DNA of 39,547 nucleotides from Nonomuraea corallina (GCF_027620315.1 NZ_JAPNNL010000056.1:1-39547), one strand, 5' to 3'; shown: positions 1-8,677, counted from the stretch's first letter. Numbers and translations: made by a program. The notes: a model not told the origin generated them from the sequence alone.

Positions 1-1
1 C

Positions 2-346
2 GGCCTGAAGTGGGCGCAGTGCATGCGCGAGAACGGCGTCGACGTGCCCGACCCCAAGCCGGGCGAGGGCATACGGATGACGCTGGGCCCCGGCACCGAG
101 AAGAAGCTGGAGCAGGCCCAGAAGGCGTGCGAGCAGTGGCAGCCGCCCGCCGGCGGGCGCCCGCGCGCCGAGAGCGACGGCGAGCTGCGCGAGATCGCCG
201 CCTGCATGCGGCGAAACGGCGTGGAGGACTTCCCCGACCCCGAGGGAGGCAGGGTCCACATCACCAAGGACGTCGGCGACGACCCCGACTTCGAAGCCGC
301 GCAGCGGACGTGCCAGAAGGACAAGCCGGGTCCGGGAAGCAAGTGA
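2..346 (+). CDS. Conserved hypothetical protein, 3' part ([12 protein letters not shown])
   Basis: The reading frame is open from the left edge, so the N-terminus is outside the window. About 114 codons are visible. The protein carries two copies of a Cys-containing motif, [15 protein letters not shown] near the visible start and [16 protein letters not shown] about 60 residues later, each followed by acidic and glycine-rich sequence. This repeat is typical of small, probably secreted or lipid-anchored actinobacterial proteins of unknown function encoded next to MacA-like adaptors. Its TGA overlaps the ATG of the adaptor gene (ATGA), so the two are probably translated together. The two cysteines could pair or bind a ligand, but that is inference. 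No enzymatic motif is visible. Confidence 0.75.
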   Translation, partial: GLKWAQCMRENGVDVPDPKPGEGIRMTLGPGTEKKLEQAQKACEQWQPPAGGRPRAESDGELREIAACMRRNGVEDFPDPEGGRVHITKDVGDDPDFEAAQRTCQKDKPGPGSK

Positions 347-1470
347 TGGACGCGGCCATGCTCGACGGGGAGGCGCCGGGGACGGCCTCGCCCGGGCCGC
401 GACGCCGCCGGCGGGTCTGGCCGGCGGGCGCCACCGTGCTGGCGACCGTGCTGGCCACCGTGACGGCCGGCGCGGTGGCCGCCGCCGGTCTCGGCCTGCT
501 CGACAGGACCCCGGCCGGGCGGCCCGCCGCCGCGCTGCCCCCGGCGACCACGACGATCACCGAGGAGACCCTGCTGGACACGCTGGAGGCCGACGGCGAG
601 CTGGCCTACGGCCCGGCCACCTCGGCCGTCAACCGCCTGCGCGGCACCGTCACCTGGCTGCCCGCCAGCGGGGACGTGATCACCCGTGGCGAGCCGCTCT
701 ACAAGGTCGACGACGATCCGGTGGTGCTCCTGTACGGGGGCGCGCCCGCGTACCGGGACCTTCGGCCCGGCGTGACGGGCCGCGACGTGAAGAACCTGGA
801 ACGCAACCTGGCCGAGCTCGGCTACGACGGGTTCACCGCCGACGACGCCTACACCTGGGCCACGGCGCGGGCCGTCATGGCGTGGCAGGACGACCTCGGC
901 CTGCCGGAGACCGGGGTGGTCGAGCTGGGCCGGGTGGTGTTCGTCGACGGCAGGGTGCGGGTGGACACGCTGACCGCCGAGCTCGGCGGGCCCGCCGCGC
1001 CCGGCCAGAAGGTGCTCGGCCACACCGGCACCGCCAAGGTCGTCACCGTCCGGCTGGACGCCGAGGACCAGCGGCTGGCGAAGGAGGGCGCCGAGGTGAC
1101 GGTCACGCTGCCCGGCGGCGCGGCGGTCACGGGCCGCGTCACCGAGGTCGCCACCGTGATCGTTCCCGGCGAGGGCGGTCAGGAGCCCGAGACCAAGGTC
1201 GAGGCGCTCGTCTCGCTCACCGGCAAGAAGGCGGCGGGCCTCGACCAGGCGGCGGTGGACGTGGCGTTCACCGCCGACGAACGCGAGAACGTGCTCACCG
1301 TCCCGGTCACCGCCCTGGTGGCGCTGGGCGAGGGCGGGTTCGGCGTGGAGGTCGTCGAGGGCGACGCCACCCGGTACGTCCCGGTCGAGACCGGGCTGTT
1401 CTCCGGCGGCCGGGTGGAGATCACCGGCGCGGGCCTGGCCGAGGGCATGACGGTGGGGACGGCGAAATGA
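346..1470 (+). CDS. Efflux adaptor (membrane-fusion-like) with peptidoglycan-binding domain
   Basis: This 374-residue protein probably links an inner-membrane ABC exporter to the cell wall, like MacA-type periplasmic adaptors. The first ~30 residues are basic, followed by one hydrophobic segment (about residues 25-50, [20 protein letters not shown]), so it is an N-terminally anchored extracytoplasmic protein. A short biotinyl-lipoyl-like hairpin follows ([18 protein letters not shown]). Next is a peptidoglycan-binding type 1 domain around residues 140-190 ([20 protein letters not shown]), and then a beta-barrel/MFP C-terminal part. The ATG at 346 is chosen because it overlaps the stop of the previous gene; an open frame extends upstream but is antiparallel noise. 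The gene overlaps the ATPase start by 4 bp, so the order adaptor-ATPase-permease is an operon. Substrate unknown. Confidence 0.85.
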   Translation: MDAAMLDGEAPGTASPGPRRRRRVWPAGATVLATVLATVTAGAVAAAGLGLLDRTPAGRPAAALPPATTTITEETLLDTLEADGELAYGPATSAVNRLRGTVTWLPASGDVITRGEPLYKVDDDPVVLLYGGAPAYRDLRPGVTGRDVKNLERNLAELGYDGFTADDAYTWATARAVMAWQDDLGLPETGVVELGRVVFVDGRVRVDTLTAELGGPAAPGQKVLGHTGTAKVVTVRLDAEDQRLAKEGAEVTVTLPGGAAVTGRVTEVATVIVPGEGGQEPETKVEALVSLTGKKAAGLDQAAVDVAFTADERENVLTVPVTALVALGEGGFGVEVVEGDATRYVPVETGLFSGGRVEITGAGLAEGMTVGTAK

Positions 1471-2138
1471 TCGAACTGTCGCACGTGAGCAAGGTCCACC
1501 CGGGCGGCGTCGCCGCGCTGTCGGACGTGTCGCTGGCGATCGGCCGCGGCGAGATGGTGGCCATCGCCGGCCCGTCCGGGTCCGGCAAGTCGACCATGCT
1601 CAACATCATCGGCACGCTCGACCGGCCCACGTCGGGGACGGTCGAGATCGACGGGTACGACGTCGCGACACTGCCGGACAACCGGCTGTCGGCGCTGCGG
1701 GGGACCAGGATCGGGTTCGTGTTCCAGCAGTTCCACCTGGCCGCGAACGTCCCCGCGCTCGACAACGTGGCCGACGGCCTGCTCTACAGCGGCCTGCCGC
1801 CCGCCGGGCGGCGCCGCCTGGCGCGGGCCGCGCTGGAGCGGGTGGGGCTCGGCCACCGCCTGGACCACGAGCCGCACGAGCTGTCCGGCGGGGAGCGGCA
1901 GCGGGTGGCCATCGCCAGGGCCGTGGCGGGCGACCCGCCGCTGCTCCTGGCCGACGAGCCGACCGGCGCGCTCGACTCGGTGTCCGGCGCCGGGGTGATG
2001 GACCTCCTGCGCGGGCTGCACGCCTCCGGCACGACCGTACTGATCATCACGCACGACCGGGAGATCGCCGCGACGCTGCCCCGCCAGGTGCGGATGCGGG
2101 ACGGCCGGATCGTCGCCGACCTCGTCGGGGCGGCGTGA
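1467..2138 (+). CDS. ABC transporter ATPase (MacB/LolD-like)
   Basis: This 223-residue nucleotide-binding subunit powers the exporter encoded on either side. All motifs are intact: Walker [10 protein letters not shown] at about residues 35-43, Q-loop FVFQQFH, signature [14 protein letters not shown] near 139, Walker [14 protein letters not shown] near 158, and the switch histidine in IITHDRE. The phrase DEPTGALDS and the length are characteristic of the MacB/LolD/FtsE group that pairs with four-helix permeases. The ATG overlaps the adaptor stop (ATGA), and the gene's stop overlaps the permease start (TGATG). Likely cargo classes for this group are peptides, lipoproteins or antibiotics; the sequence does not decide among them. 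Confidence 0.92.
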   Translation: MIELSHVSKVHPGGVAALSDVSLAIGRGEMVAIAGPSGSGKSTMLNIIGTLDRPTSGTVEIDGYDVATLPDNRLSALRGTRIGFVFQQFHLAANVPALDNVADGLLYSGLPPAGRRRLARAALERVGLGHRLDHEPHELSGGERQRVAIARAVAGDPPLLLADEPTGALDSVSGAGVMDLLRGLHASGTTVLIITHDREIAATLPRQVRMRDGRIVADLVGAA

Positions 2139-3343
2139 TGGCCCGCCAGGATCTCGCCCCGCCCCGGCTGCGCCCGGCCGACGTCCTCAGGGTCGGCGCG
2201 GTGGGGCTGCGCACCCGCCCGGCGCGGGCGTTCCTGTCGGCGCTCGGCATCGCCATCGGCATCGCGGCGATGGTCGGCGTGGTCGGCATCTCCTCCTCGT
2301 CCGGCGCCGAGCTGGACCGGCAGCTGTCCGCGCTGGGCACCAACCTGCTGACCGTCTCGAACGGGCAGACCCTCACCGGCGAGACGGCCACGATGCCGCT
2401 GGAGGCCGAGGCGATGATCGAACGCATCGGCCCGGTGCTGTCGGTGTCGTCGATCGGGGCGGCCTCCGACGCCAAGGTGTACCGGAGCGAGGCGGTCCCG
2501 GAGGCGCAGACCGGCGGCATCACCGCCTACGCCGCCCGGCTCGACCTGCTCGACGCGGTGGGGGCGACGCTACGCGACGGCGCCTGGCTCAACGCGGCCA
2601 CGCAGGTCTACCCGGCCGTGGTGCTCGGCTCGACGGCGGCGGAACGGCTCGGCGTCGGCGCGGCCGGACCCGGCACGCAGGTGCTGATCGGCGGGGAGCG
2701 GTTCACCGTCACCGGCGTCCTGGAGCCGGTCGCGCTCGCCGCGGAGCTGGACACCGCCGCCCTGGTCGGCTGGCCCGTCGCGGAGGAACGACTGGGCTTC
2801 GACGGCCACCCCACCGTCCTCTACACCCGGGCGGACGAACGGCACCTGGAGGCGGTACGGGACGTGCTGGCCGCCACCGGCAACCCGGAGGCGCCCAACG
2901 AGGTCGACGTCTCCCGCCCGTCGGACGCGCTGGCCGCCAAGCAGGCCACCGACCAGGCGTTCACCGGCCTGCTGCTGGGCGTCGGCGCGGTGGCGCTGAT
3001 CGTCGGCGGGGTCGGGGTGGCCAACACCATGGTCATCTCGGTGCTGGAGCGGCGGGCCGAGATCGGGCTGCGCCGCTCGCTGGGCGCCACCCGGGGGCAG
3101 ATCCGCGTCCAGTTCCTCGCCGAGTCGCTGCTGCTGTCGGCGATCGGCGGGGTGGGCGGCGTGTGCGCGGGAACGGCCGTCACGGTCGGCTACGCCGCGT
3201 ACGAGGAGTGGCCGTCCGTGATCCCCGCCGAGGCCACGGCGGGCGGCCTGGCCGCGACGCTGGTCATCGGCGCGGTGGCCGGCCTCTACCCGGCGGTCCG
3301 CGCCGCCCGCCTCTCCCCGACCGAGGCCCTGGCGGCACACTGA
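2138..3343 (+). CDS. ABC transporter permease (MacB/FtsX-like)
   Basis: This 401-residue membrane subunit belongs to the MacB/FtsX family. An N-terminal transmembrane helix (around FLSALGIAIGIAAMVGVVGI) is followed by a large extracytoplasmic MacB periplasmic-core-like domain (roughly residues 45-255). Three C-terminal helices follow: LLLGVGAVALIVGGVGVANTM, LLLSAIGGVGGVCAGTAV and ATLVIGAVAGLYPA. The family signature RRAEIGLRRSLGATRGQI and the ending YPAVRAARLSPTEALAAH are clear. The ATG at 2138 shares a base with the stop of the ATPase; a GTG three bases upstream (2135) is an alternative. The next gene is convergent, only 16 bp away, with no obvious terminator hairpin between them. Confidence 0.9.
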   Translation: MARQDLAPPRLRPADVLRVGAVGLRTRPARAFLSALGIAIGIAAMVGVVGISSSSGAELDRQLSALGTNLLTVSNGQTLTGETATMPLEAEAMIERIGPVLSVSSIGAASDAKVYRSEAVPEAQTGGITAYAARLDLLDAVGATLRDGAWLNAATQVYPAVVLGSTAAERLGVGAAGPGTQVLIGGERFTVTGVLEPVALAAELDTAALVGWPVAEERLGFDGHPTVLYTRADERHLEAVRDVLAATGNPEAPNEVDVSRPSDALAAKQATDQAFTGLLLGVGAVALIVGGVGVANTMVISVLERRAEIGLRRSLGATRGQIRVQFLAESLLLSAIGGVGGVCAGTAVTVGYAAYEEWPSVIPAEATAGGLAATLVIGAVAGLYPAVRAARLSPTEALAAH

Positions 3344-3359
3344 CGGCACGCCGGTGGTT

Positions 3360-5639
3360 TCACCGCAGCAGCGTCCAGACCCGCTCCGGCGTCAGCGGCG
3401 TGTCGGTGACCCGGCCGGCGATCTCCGGCAGGGCGGCGGCCACCGCGTTCCCGATGGCGGCGGGCGGGCCGATCGTGCCCGCCTCGCCCGCGCCCTTCAT
3501 CCCGCCCGGCGTCACCGCCGAGGGCGTCACCAGCGACGCGACCACGATGTCCGGCACCTCCCGCGCGGTCGGCGGGAGGTAGTCGGCGACCGGCTGCCCG
3601 TCCTCGGAGTAGACGACCTCCTCGGTCAGCGCCATGCCGATGCCCTGCGCCACCCCACCCCTGATCTGACCTTCGACGATCTCCGGGTTCAGCAGCACCC
3701 CGGCGTCGTTGACCACCCAGTAGCCCTCCACCTCGACCGCCCCCGTGTCCACATCCACGGCGACCGCCGCCGCCTGCGCGCCGTAGGCGTAGGTGTAGTC
3801 CGACGGGTCGTACACGGCCCGCTCCTCCAGTCCCGGCGTCTCCCCCTCGGGCAGGTCCCAGCCCCGCCACGCCGACGTGGCCAGCTCACGCAGCGGCAGC
3901 GACGCCCGCGGGTCGCCCTTCACCCGCACGTCGCCGCCGACCAGTTCCAGGTCGCCGGGGGAGGCCTCCAGCCGGTGCGCGGCCAGCGTCAGCAGCTTGG
4001 CGCGCAGCTGGTCGGCGGCCCGCGTCAGCGCCGCCCCGCCGACCGCCGCCGCCCGGCTGGCGATGGACCCGATCGGCGAGTACGGGGTGGACGCGGTGTC
4101 GCCCAGCGTCACCCGTACCCGGTCGATCGGCACCCCGAGCCGGTCGGCGGCGATCTGCGCGAACACCGTCTCGATGCCCTGGCCGATCCCGGCGAGCCCG
4201 GAGGCGACCACCACCGACCCGTCCGGCTCCATCCGCAGCCGCGCCGACTCGAACCCGCCGCTCATGATGCCGGCCGCCTTCATCGCCGCCGACGCGCCCA
4301 GGCCGGTGATCTCCACATGGCAGGAGTAGCCGACGCCGCGGCGGCGGCCGTCGTCGCGCACCGGCGGCGACACCAGGTCCCGCAGCGTGCGCAGCGCGCG
4401 AGGGTAGTCGCCCGAGTCGTACGTCTGCCAGACCCGGTTCCCGCACGGCAGGTCCTCCGGCGTGAGCAGGTTGCGCAGCCGCAGCTCCACCGGGTCGGCG
4501 CCGAGCCTGCGGGCCGCCTCGTCCACCAGCCGCTCCCGCGTCCAGGCCGCCTCCGGCTGGCCGTAGCCGCGGTACGAGCCGGTCGGCGTGGTCGTGGTCA
4601 CCACGCCGCGCACCCGCGCCCCCGCCTGGTCGAACCGGTACGGCCCCGGCAGCATCATCGCCGTCACCGCGAACGGCCCCGGGCCCACGTTCGACGGGTG
4701 CGCGCCCAGGTCGCCGGCGATGTCGGCGTGCAGCGCCACGAACCGCCCGCCGGAGTCCAGCGCCAGCCGCCCCCGGTGCACCGCGGCCCGCGACGGCAGC
4801 GTGGCCACCAGCCGGTCGCCGGGCGACTCGGCCCAGCTCACCGGACGGCCCAGGCGCATCGCGGCCAGGCACACCAGCAGCTCGTCCGGGTAGACGTGCT
4901 CCTTGCCGCCGAACCCGCCGCCGACGTCCGCGCCGATCACCCGTACCCGGTCGTGCGACAGCCCGAGCGCGTCCGCCGCGTGCTCGCGCGCCTGGTGGGC
5001 GGCCTGCGTGGACAGCCGGATCGTCAGCTCCGCGCCGTCGTAGGCGGCCACCACGCCGCGCGTCTCCATCGGGTACGGGGAGACCCTGCCGAACGTGAAC
5101 GTCAGGTCGACCACCAGGTCGGCGCCCGCGATGGCGGCCTCGCAGTCGTCGCCCAGCGCGAAGTCGGCGGCGACGTTGGCGCCCCACTCCGGGTAGAGGA
5201 GCGGCGCGCCGGCGGCCAGCGCCCGCTCCACCCCGACCACGGCGGGCAGTGCGGTGAAGTCCAGGTCCACCAGGCCGGCCGCGTCCTCGGCGGCCTCGGG
5301 GGTGGCGGCCACGACGAGCGCGACCGGCTGCCCCGCGTAGCGGACCGTCTCGTCCAGCACGGGGTAGGAGTCGACCAGCTGGCCGGGCGCCAGCCCCGCG
5401 CAGGGGAGCCGGAGCCCGGCCGCGTCCGCCGGGGTGATGACGTCGAGCACCCCGGCCGAGGCGCGCGCCGCCCCGGCGTCGCACCTGGTCAGCCGCCCGT
5501 GCGCGACCGGGCTGCGCATCACGGCCGCGTACGCCGTGCCGGGCAGCCTGGTCGCGCCGACGTACCGGCCGCGGCCCGCCAGCAGCCGGGCGTCCTCGAC
5601 CCGGGGAGTCCGAGATCCTACGTACCCGCTGTCAGCCAT
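3360..5639 (-). CDS. Molybdopterin-binding subunit of xanthine dehydrogenase/CO dehydrogenase family (orphan)
   Basis: This 759-residue protein has the full length of the large (CoxL/XdhB-like) subunit that binds the molybdenum-pterin cytosine dinucleotide cofactor and hydroxylates aldehydes or heterocycles. The N-terminal ab hammerhead domain (about residues 15-125) is followed by the Mo-co domains. These carry GGGFGGKE near 237, a loop GSYRGYGQPE near 350 and the catalytic glutamate loop KGAGEAG near 715. The loop lacks the AYxCSFR motif of true aerobic CO dehydrogenase, so CO oxidation is unlikely. The usual partner genes, an FAD subunit (CoxM) and a 2Fe-2S subunit (CoxS), are absent from this operon and window. 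The start overlaps the Dyp peroxidase stop by 8 bp, so it is the last gene of that transcript. No Tat or Sec signal is seen, so it is probably cytoplasmic. Substrate unknown. Confidence 0.9.
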   Translation of the reverse strand: MADSGYVGSRTPRVEDARLLAGRGRYVGATRLPGTAYAAVMRSPVAHGRLTRCDAGAARASAGVLDVITPADAAGLRLPCAGLAPGQLVDSYPVLDETVRYAGQPVALVVAATPEAAEDAAGLVDLDFTALPAVVGVERALAAGAPLLYPEWGANVAADFALGDDCEAAIAGADLVVDLTFTFGRVSPYPMETRGVVAAYDGAELTIRLSTQAAHQAREHAADALGLSHDRVRVIGADVGGGFGGKEHVYPDELLVCLAAMRLGRPVSWAESPGDRLVATLPSRAAVHRGRLALDSGGRFVALHADIAGDLGAHPSNVGPGPFAVTAMMLPGPYRFDQAGARVRGVVTTTTPTGSYRGYGQPEAAWTRERLVDEAARRLGADPVELRLRNLLTPEDLPCGNRVWQTYDSGDYPRALRTLRDLVSPPVRDDGRRRGVGYSCHVEITGLGASAAMKAAGIMSGGFESARLRMEPDGSVVVASGLAGIGQGIETVFAQIAADRLGVPIDRVRVTLGDTASTPYSPIGSIASRAAAVGGAALTRAADQLRAKLLTLAAHRLEASPGDLELVGGDVRVKGDPRASLPLRELATSAWRGWDLPEGETPGLEERAVYDPSDYTYAYGAQAAAVAVDVDTGAVEVEGYWVVNDAGVLLNPEIVEGQIRGGVAQGIGMALTEEVVYSEDGQPVADYLPPTAREVPDIVVASLVTPSAVTPGGMKGAGEAGTIGPPAAIGNAVAAALPEIAGRVTDTPLTPERVWTLLR

Positions 5640-6843
5640 GACCTCGATTCTGATCGGCCTCGCCCGTCCCGTCCACGAGCAGTGTCTCCCCGATCCAGCC
5701 GCCGGGGCCGCACCCCGGCGGGATGGCGAACACCGCCGAGCCGATCGCGGTGACCCACGCGTTGAGCAGGTCGCCCTGGTCCAGCCGCCGCTGCACCGGG
5801 ACGAACTGCTGGTCCACGTCCGCCTGGTAGGAGGCGAACAGCAGCCCCGAGTCGGGAGTGCCGTCCCGGGCCAGGCCGTCGTCGTAGTTGTACGGGCGGC
5901 GCAGGATGCGGGCGCCGGGATCGTCCACCCGGGCCCGTCTGATGTGCGCGTACTCGGAGATGACGGGGAAGCCGAGCCGGTTGAGCCGGCCGAAGTCGGG
6001 CTCGTCGTGCTCGGCCGTCCCGGTGAGCGGCGCGCCGTCGCTCAGCCTGCGGCCGATGGTGAACTCCCTGCCGGTCCTGTCCAGCTCGTCCCATGACTCC
6101 AGGTCCATGCGGATCCGGCGCAGCACCAGCGTGGTGCCGCCGCGCAGCGGGCCCTGGCCGAGCCAGACCGCGCGGTCCAGGTCGGTGGGGTTGACCGTGC
6201 CGTCGAGCTGGCCCATCAGGTTGCGCTGGGTGGAGCCGTCGGGCTGGACGTGCGCGGCGCGGCGGAACCCGCGCTGCGTCCAGCGCACCCGGGCGAACGC
6301 GCGCGCGTCCTTGACCAGCATCCGCAGCGCGTGCGCGACGGTCAGCGGATCGTCGGCGCAGATCTGCGCCAGCAGGTCGCCGCCGGACCAGCGGTCCTGC
6401 AGTTTGTCGGTCTCGAACGCGGGCAACTGCCGGACCGGCGACTCCACCCCGGCCGCCTCGAACAGGCCGGGACCGAACCCGAACGTGACCGTCAGCCTGG
6501 CGGGGGAGACGGCCAGTTCCGGCTCGGTGTCGGCGAGCGCGCCCCGGCCCTGGGCGAGCCGGCGCGCGTCGTCGGTCAGCAGCCGCATGAGCCGGCTGAT
6601 CGGCTCCAGGCCGGTGCCCGGCTTGAGGTCGAACGCGACGAACACGGCGTACGCCTGCGGGGTGGTGGCGACCCCGGCCTGGTGGACGCCGTGGAACGGC
6701 TCGACGGCGGCGCCGGACGGGTCCGGAGGGGCGGAGGCGCCGGCGGTCTCCACCGCACCCGCCACTGTGCCGGCCACCGTGCCCGCCGCTGTGACGGCGC
6801 CGGCCATGAACAATCCCCGGCGCGAGATCCCGGACGCGCCCAT
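5632..6843 (-). CDS. Tat-exported Dyp-type heme peroxidase (EfeB/DtpA-like)
   Basis: This 403-residue protein is a dye-decolourising peroxidase, a heme enzyme that uses hydrogen peroxide. The N-terminus MGASGISRRGLFMAGAV has the twin-arginine pattern (SRRGLF) followed by an alanine-rich hydrophobic stretch, so it is folded in the cytoplasm and exported by Tat. The conserved GxxDG loop appears as MGQLDGTVNPT near residue 210 with its catalytic aspartate. The probable proximal heme histidine lies in AHIRRA near 298. RRPYNYDDG and the C-terminal FVPVQRRLDQGDLLNAW and FAIPPGCGPGG blocks match the family. The ATG overlaps the stop of the PCuAC gene (ATGA). In Streptomyces lividans the copper chaperone ECuC and the Dyp enzyme DtpA work together in copper trafficking. 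The same pairing here suggests a related role, though the substrate is not shown. Confidence 0.92.
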   Translation of the reverse strand: MGASGISRRGLFMAGAVTAAGTVAGTVAGAVETAGASAPPDPSGAAVEPFHGVHQAGVATTPQAYAVFVAFDLKPGTGLEPISRLMRLLTDDARRLAQGRGALADTEPELAVSPARLTVTFGFGPGLFEAAGVESPVRQLPAFETDKLQDRWSGGDLLAQICADDPLTVAHALRMLVKDARAFARVRWTQRGFRRAAHVQPDGSTQRNLMGQLDGTVNPTDLDRAVWLGQGPLRGGTTLVLRRIRMDLESWDELDRTGREFTIGRRLSDGAPLTGTAEHDEPDFGRLNRLGFPVISEYAHIRRARVDDPGARILRRPYNYDDGLARDGTPDSGLLFASYQADVDQQFVPVQRRLDQGDLLNAWVTAIGSAVFAIPPGCGPGGWIGETLLVDGTGEADQNRGHG

Positions 6844-7382
6844 CAGTGGTCCATGCCGGGCTGGTAGTCCTCCTTCGCCCCGGCGAAGTCCTTGCCGACG
6901 GCGGTGAACTCCAGCGTGGCCCCGCCCTCGACCGTGAGCGTGAACGGGATCTCCGCGCCGGGCCGCACCTCTTCCTCGACGCCCATCAGCATGATGTGGT
7001 CGCCGCCGGGCTTGAGCTCGTGGCTGCCGCGCGCCGGGACGACGAACCCGCCGTCCTTCGGCTGCATGATCATCTTGTTGTCGGACTCGACCACCTCGTG
7101 CAGCTCGATCCTCGGCGACAGCGGCGAGGCGGCACCGGTGACGGTGATCGGGCTGTCGGTGTGGTTGACGAGGGTGCCGAACGCGGCGGTCATCCCCTTC
7201 TCCACCGCCTTCACCCAGGGGTCGGTGATGGTCAGCGCCCGGGCGGGGACGGCGGCCTGGGCGCTCGCGCCCGGGGCGGGGTCGGCGGCGGGCGTGGTGG
7301 CGGGCGTGGTGGCGGGCGTGGTGGCGCCGCAGCCGGCGAGGAGCACCGCGGCGGCGGCGAACAGGGTGGTACGGATCTTCAT
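6843..7382 (-). CDS. PCuAC-family copper chaperone lipoprotein
   Basis: This 179-residue extracytoplasmic Cu(I) chaperone (DUF461/PCuAC) begins with a lipoprotein signal, MKIRTTLFAAAAVLLAGC, with the acylated cysteine at 18. A Thr/Pro/Ala linker follows (TTPATTPATTP), which at DNA level is a short direct repeat around 7295-7320. The copper site is evident: a histidine in IELHEVV, a methionine ten residues later (KMIMQP), then HIML after about 22 more residues. This is very close to the H(M)X10MX21HXM consensus. A good AGGAAGG ribosome-binding site lies about 6 nt before the ATG. It overlaps the Dyp gene by ATGA and probably loads copper into, or works beside, the exported peroxidase or cytochrome oxidase. 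Confidence 0.93.
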   Translation of the reverse strand: MKIRTTLFAAAAVLLAGCGATTPATTPATTPAADPAPGASAQAAVPARALTITDPWVKAVEKGMTAAFGTLVNHTDSPITVTGAASPLSPRIELHEVVESDNKMIMQPKDGGFVVPARGSHELKPGGDHIMLMGVEEEVRPGAEIPFTLTVEGGATLEFTAVGKDFAGAKEDYQPGMDH

Positions 7383-7438
7383 GGCATGCCTTCCTGCGCC
7401 CGCGGCGGCTGCCGGGGGCGTCGGTCATCGGAAAAGGA

Positions 7439-8011
7439 TCAGCGGTTTCCGATGACCGCGGGCGGCCCGCGACCGGTGACGGCGTGCCGGAGGATCGCCG
7501 AGCGCAGCACCGGCGGCTCGGCGTAGGGCAGCGACAGGAACGGCGTCGCCGGGACCGGCAGCAGCACGGCGACGAGCCGCGCGGCCAGGCGGCGCAGCAG
7601 CCCCCAGAGCGCGGCCTCCCCACGGGCCAGCCAGAGCGCGGTCAGCGCGACCGCCCAGCCGTGGGCGACGAGCATCCCCAGCTCCGGCACCAGCCCGGAC
7701 GACGGGTGCGCCGCGTGCGCGACCGACTCGGCGGGGGAGCCGGCGTGGGAGAGCGAGAACAGCAGGTGGAGGACGAGCTGCAGCCCGCCCAGCAGCGTCA
7801 GGATCGCCCGCGGGCCCCGCTCCCGCCCAGCGGACAGGTACGCGCCACCGGCGGCCACGAAGAACCCGGCCACCATGGCGGGCCCCCGCACACTCCCGCC
7901 CGCGAAGACGTGAGCCACCATGCCCAGACCCAGGCACACCACGGCGAAGGCCGCGGTGCGGAGGAGGCGGAAGGACAAACTGGACGGCACGATGCGGCCA
8001 TAATCGCACAC
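7439..8011 (-). CDS. Hypothetical polytopic membrane protein upstream of PCuAC
   Basis: About 190 residues with four hydrophobic segments: TAAFAVVCLGLGMVAHVFAGG, GPAMVAGFFVAAGGAYLS, ILTLLGGLQLVLHLLFSLSHAG and LGMLVAHGWAVALTALWLA. Histidines lie in or next to the membrane segments (VAHVF, LVLHLLFSLSHAG, HAAHPSS, LVAHGWAV), which would fit metal or heme handling. No named family is recognised. It sits 56 bp upstream of the PCuAC gene in the same orientation and is probably the first gene of that operon. The outermost start is a GTG at 8011; another GTG at 7990 (giving MPSSLSF) is equally plausible because neither has a strong ribosome-binding site. The role in copper handling is inferred only from position and histidines. 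Confidence 0.7.
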   Translation of the reverse strand: MCDYGRIVPSSLSFRLLRTAAFAVVCLGLGMVAHVFAGGSVRGPAMVAGFFVAAGGAYLSAGRERGPRAILTLLGGLQLVLHLLFSLSHAGSPAESVAHAAHPSSGLVPELGMLVAHGWAVALTALWLARGEAALWGLLRRLAARLVAVLLPVPATPFLSLPYAEPPVLRSAILRHAVTGRGPPAVIGNR

Positions 8012-8152
8012 GACCCCCTCGCCCTCTCCGCGGAGTCGGAGCCCCGAATCGGCCGCAGGGGTTGCCGGTCGAGGTGCCCTGGTCCGAAACTCATACCTCC
8101 CGGTTACTAGCCGAAAGGCGCACTATGGTACGTACCTCGGTAAGGGAGGCGC
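8012..8152. promoter_or_regulatory. Divergent promoter region with GGTACGTACC palindrome
   Basis: This 141-bp region separates the minus-strand copper/Dyp operon from the plus-strand universal stress gene and must hold both promoters. A perfect 10-bp palindrome GGTACGTACC lies at 8127-8136, immediately before the AGGGAGG ribosome-binding site (8143-8149) of the stress gene. It could be an operator overlapping the transcription start, but no regulator can be assigned. No clear -35/-10 pair is visible. Confidence 0.35.
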
Positions 8153-8677
8153 GTGGTGGATCAGGACCTGCCCGGCGGCGCGCGGCTCATCGTGGGAGTG
8201 GACGAGACCCCGGCAGCGCGCTGGGCGCTGGCCTGGGCCATCGGCACGGCCAGGCTGCGGCGCATGGCCCTCGTCGCGGTTCACGTCAGCAGGGCGCCGG
8301 TGCACCCGTTCCCCGAGGCGCTGCCCGTGCAGCACGCCATCCGCTCGGGTGAGGAGGCCCGCTGCAACGAGCTGATCGCCGGCGTGTTCGACGACGTGGC
8401 CGGCGGGCTCCCCGAGGACCTGTGCACGGTCATGGTGTCCAGGGTCGGCGATCCCGGTTACCACCTCGTCGACCTGGCCCGCGAGGGCGACCTGCTGGTG
8501 CTCGGCCGCAGCCGGCGCGGCCTGTTCAGCCGCATCTTCCTGCCCTCGACCAGCATGTACTGCGCGCGTCACGCCAAGACGACGGTGGTGATCGTGCAGC
8601 AGCCCACGCCGCCGGACGCCCCGGAGCTGTCAGAGGAGGATCGTACGCGCCGGTTCCGGAGCCGCGGGCACGACTGA
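8153..8677 (+). CDS. Universal stress protein (UspA family), degenerate nucleotide site
   Basis: A single UspA domain of about 174 residues. The family start RLIVGVDETPAARWALAWA is followed by a typical alternating alpha/beta pattern and the end KTTVVIV. The phosphate-binding loop usually reads G-2x-G-9x-G(S/T). Here it is LGRSRRGLFSRIFLPSTS: the second glycine is Arg and the third is Pro. ATP binding is therefore doubtful and the protein may act without nucleotide. A GTG at 8153 and another at 8156 follow AGGGAGG; the second has the better spacing (6 nt). The 3' end overlaps the end of the convergent MocR-type gene by 48 bp. The partner is unknown. Confidence 0.88.
   Translation: MVDQDLPGGARLIVGVDETPAARWALAWAIGTARLRRMALVAVHVSRAPVHPFPEALPVQHAIRSGEEARCNELIAGVFDDVAGGLPEDLCTVMVSRVGDPGYHLVDLAREGDLLVLGRSRRGLFSRIFLPSTSMYCARHAKTTVVIVQQPTPPDAPELSEEDRTRRFRSRGHD

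Noticed and set aside
3360..5639. Aerobic CO dehydrogenase large subunit
   Set aside because: The diagnostic AYxCSFR active-site loop is absent and no CoxM or CoxS genes accompany it.
3354..5753. Plus-strand frame of about 800 codons
   Set aside because: It is the shadow of the molybdohydroxylase gene on the other strand, rich in Arg, His and Pro with no family features.
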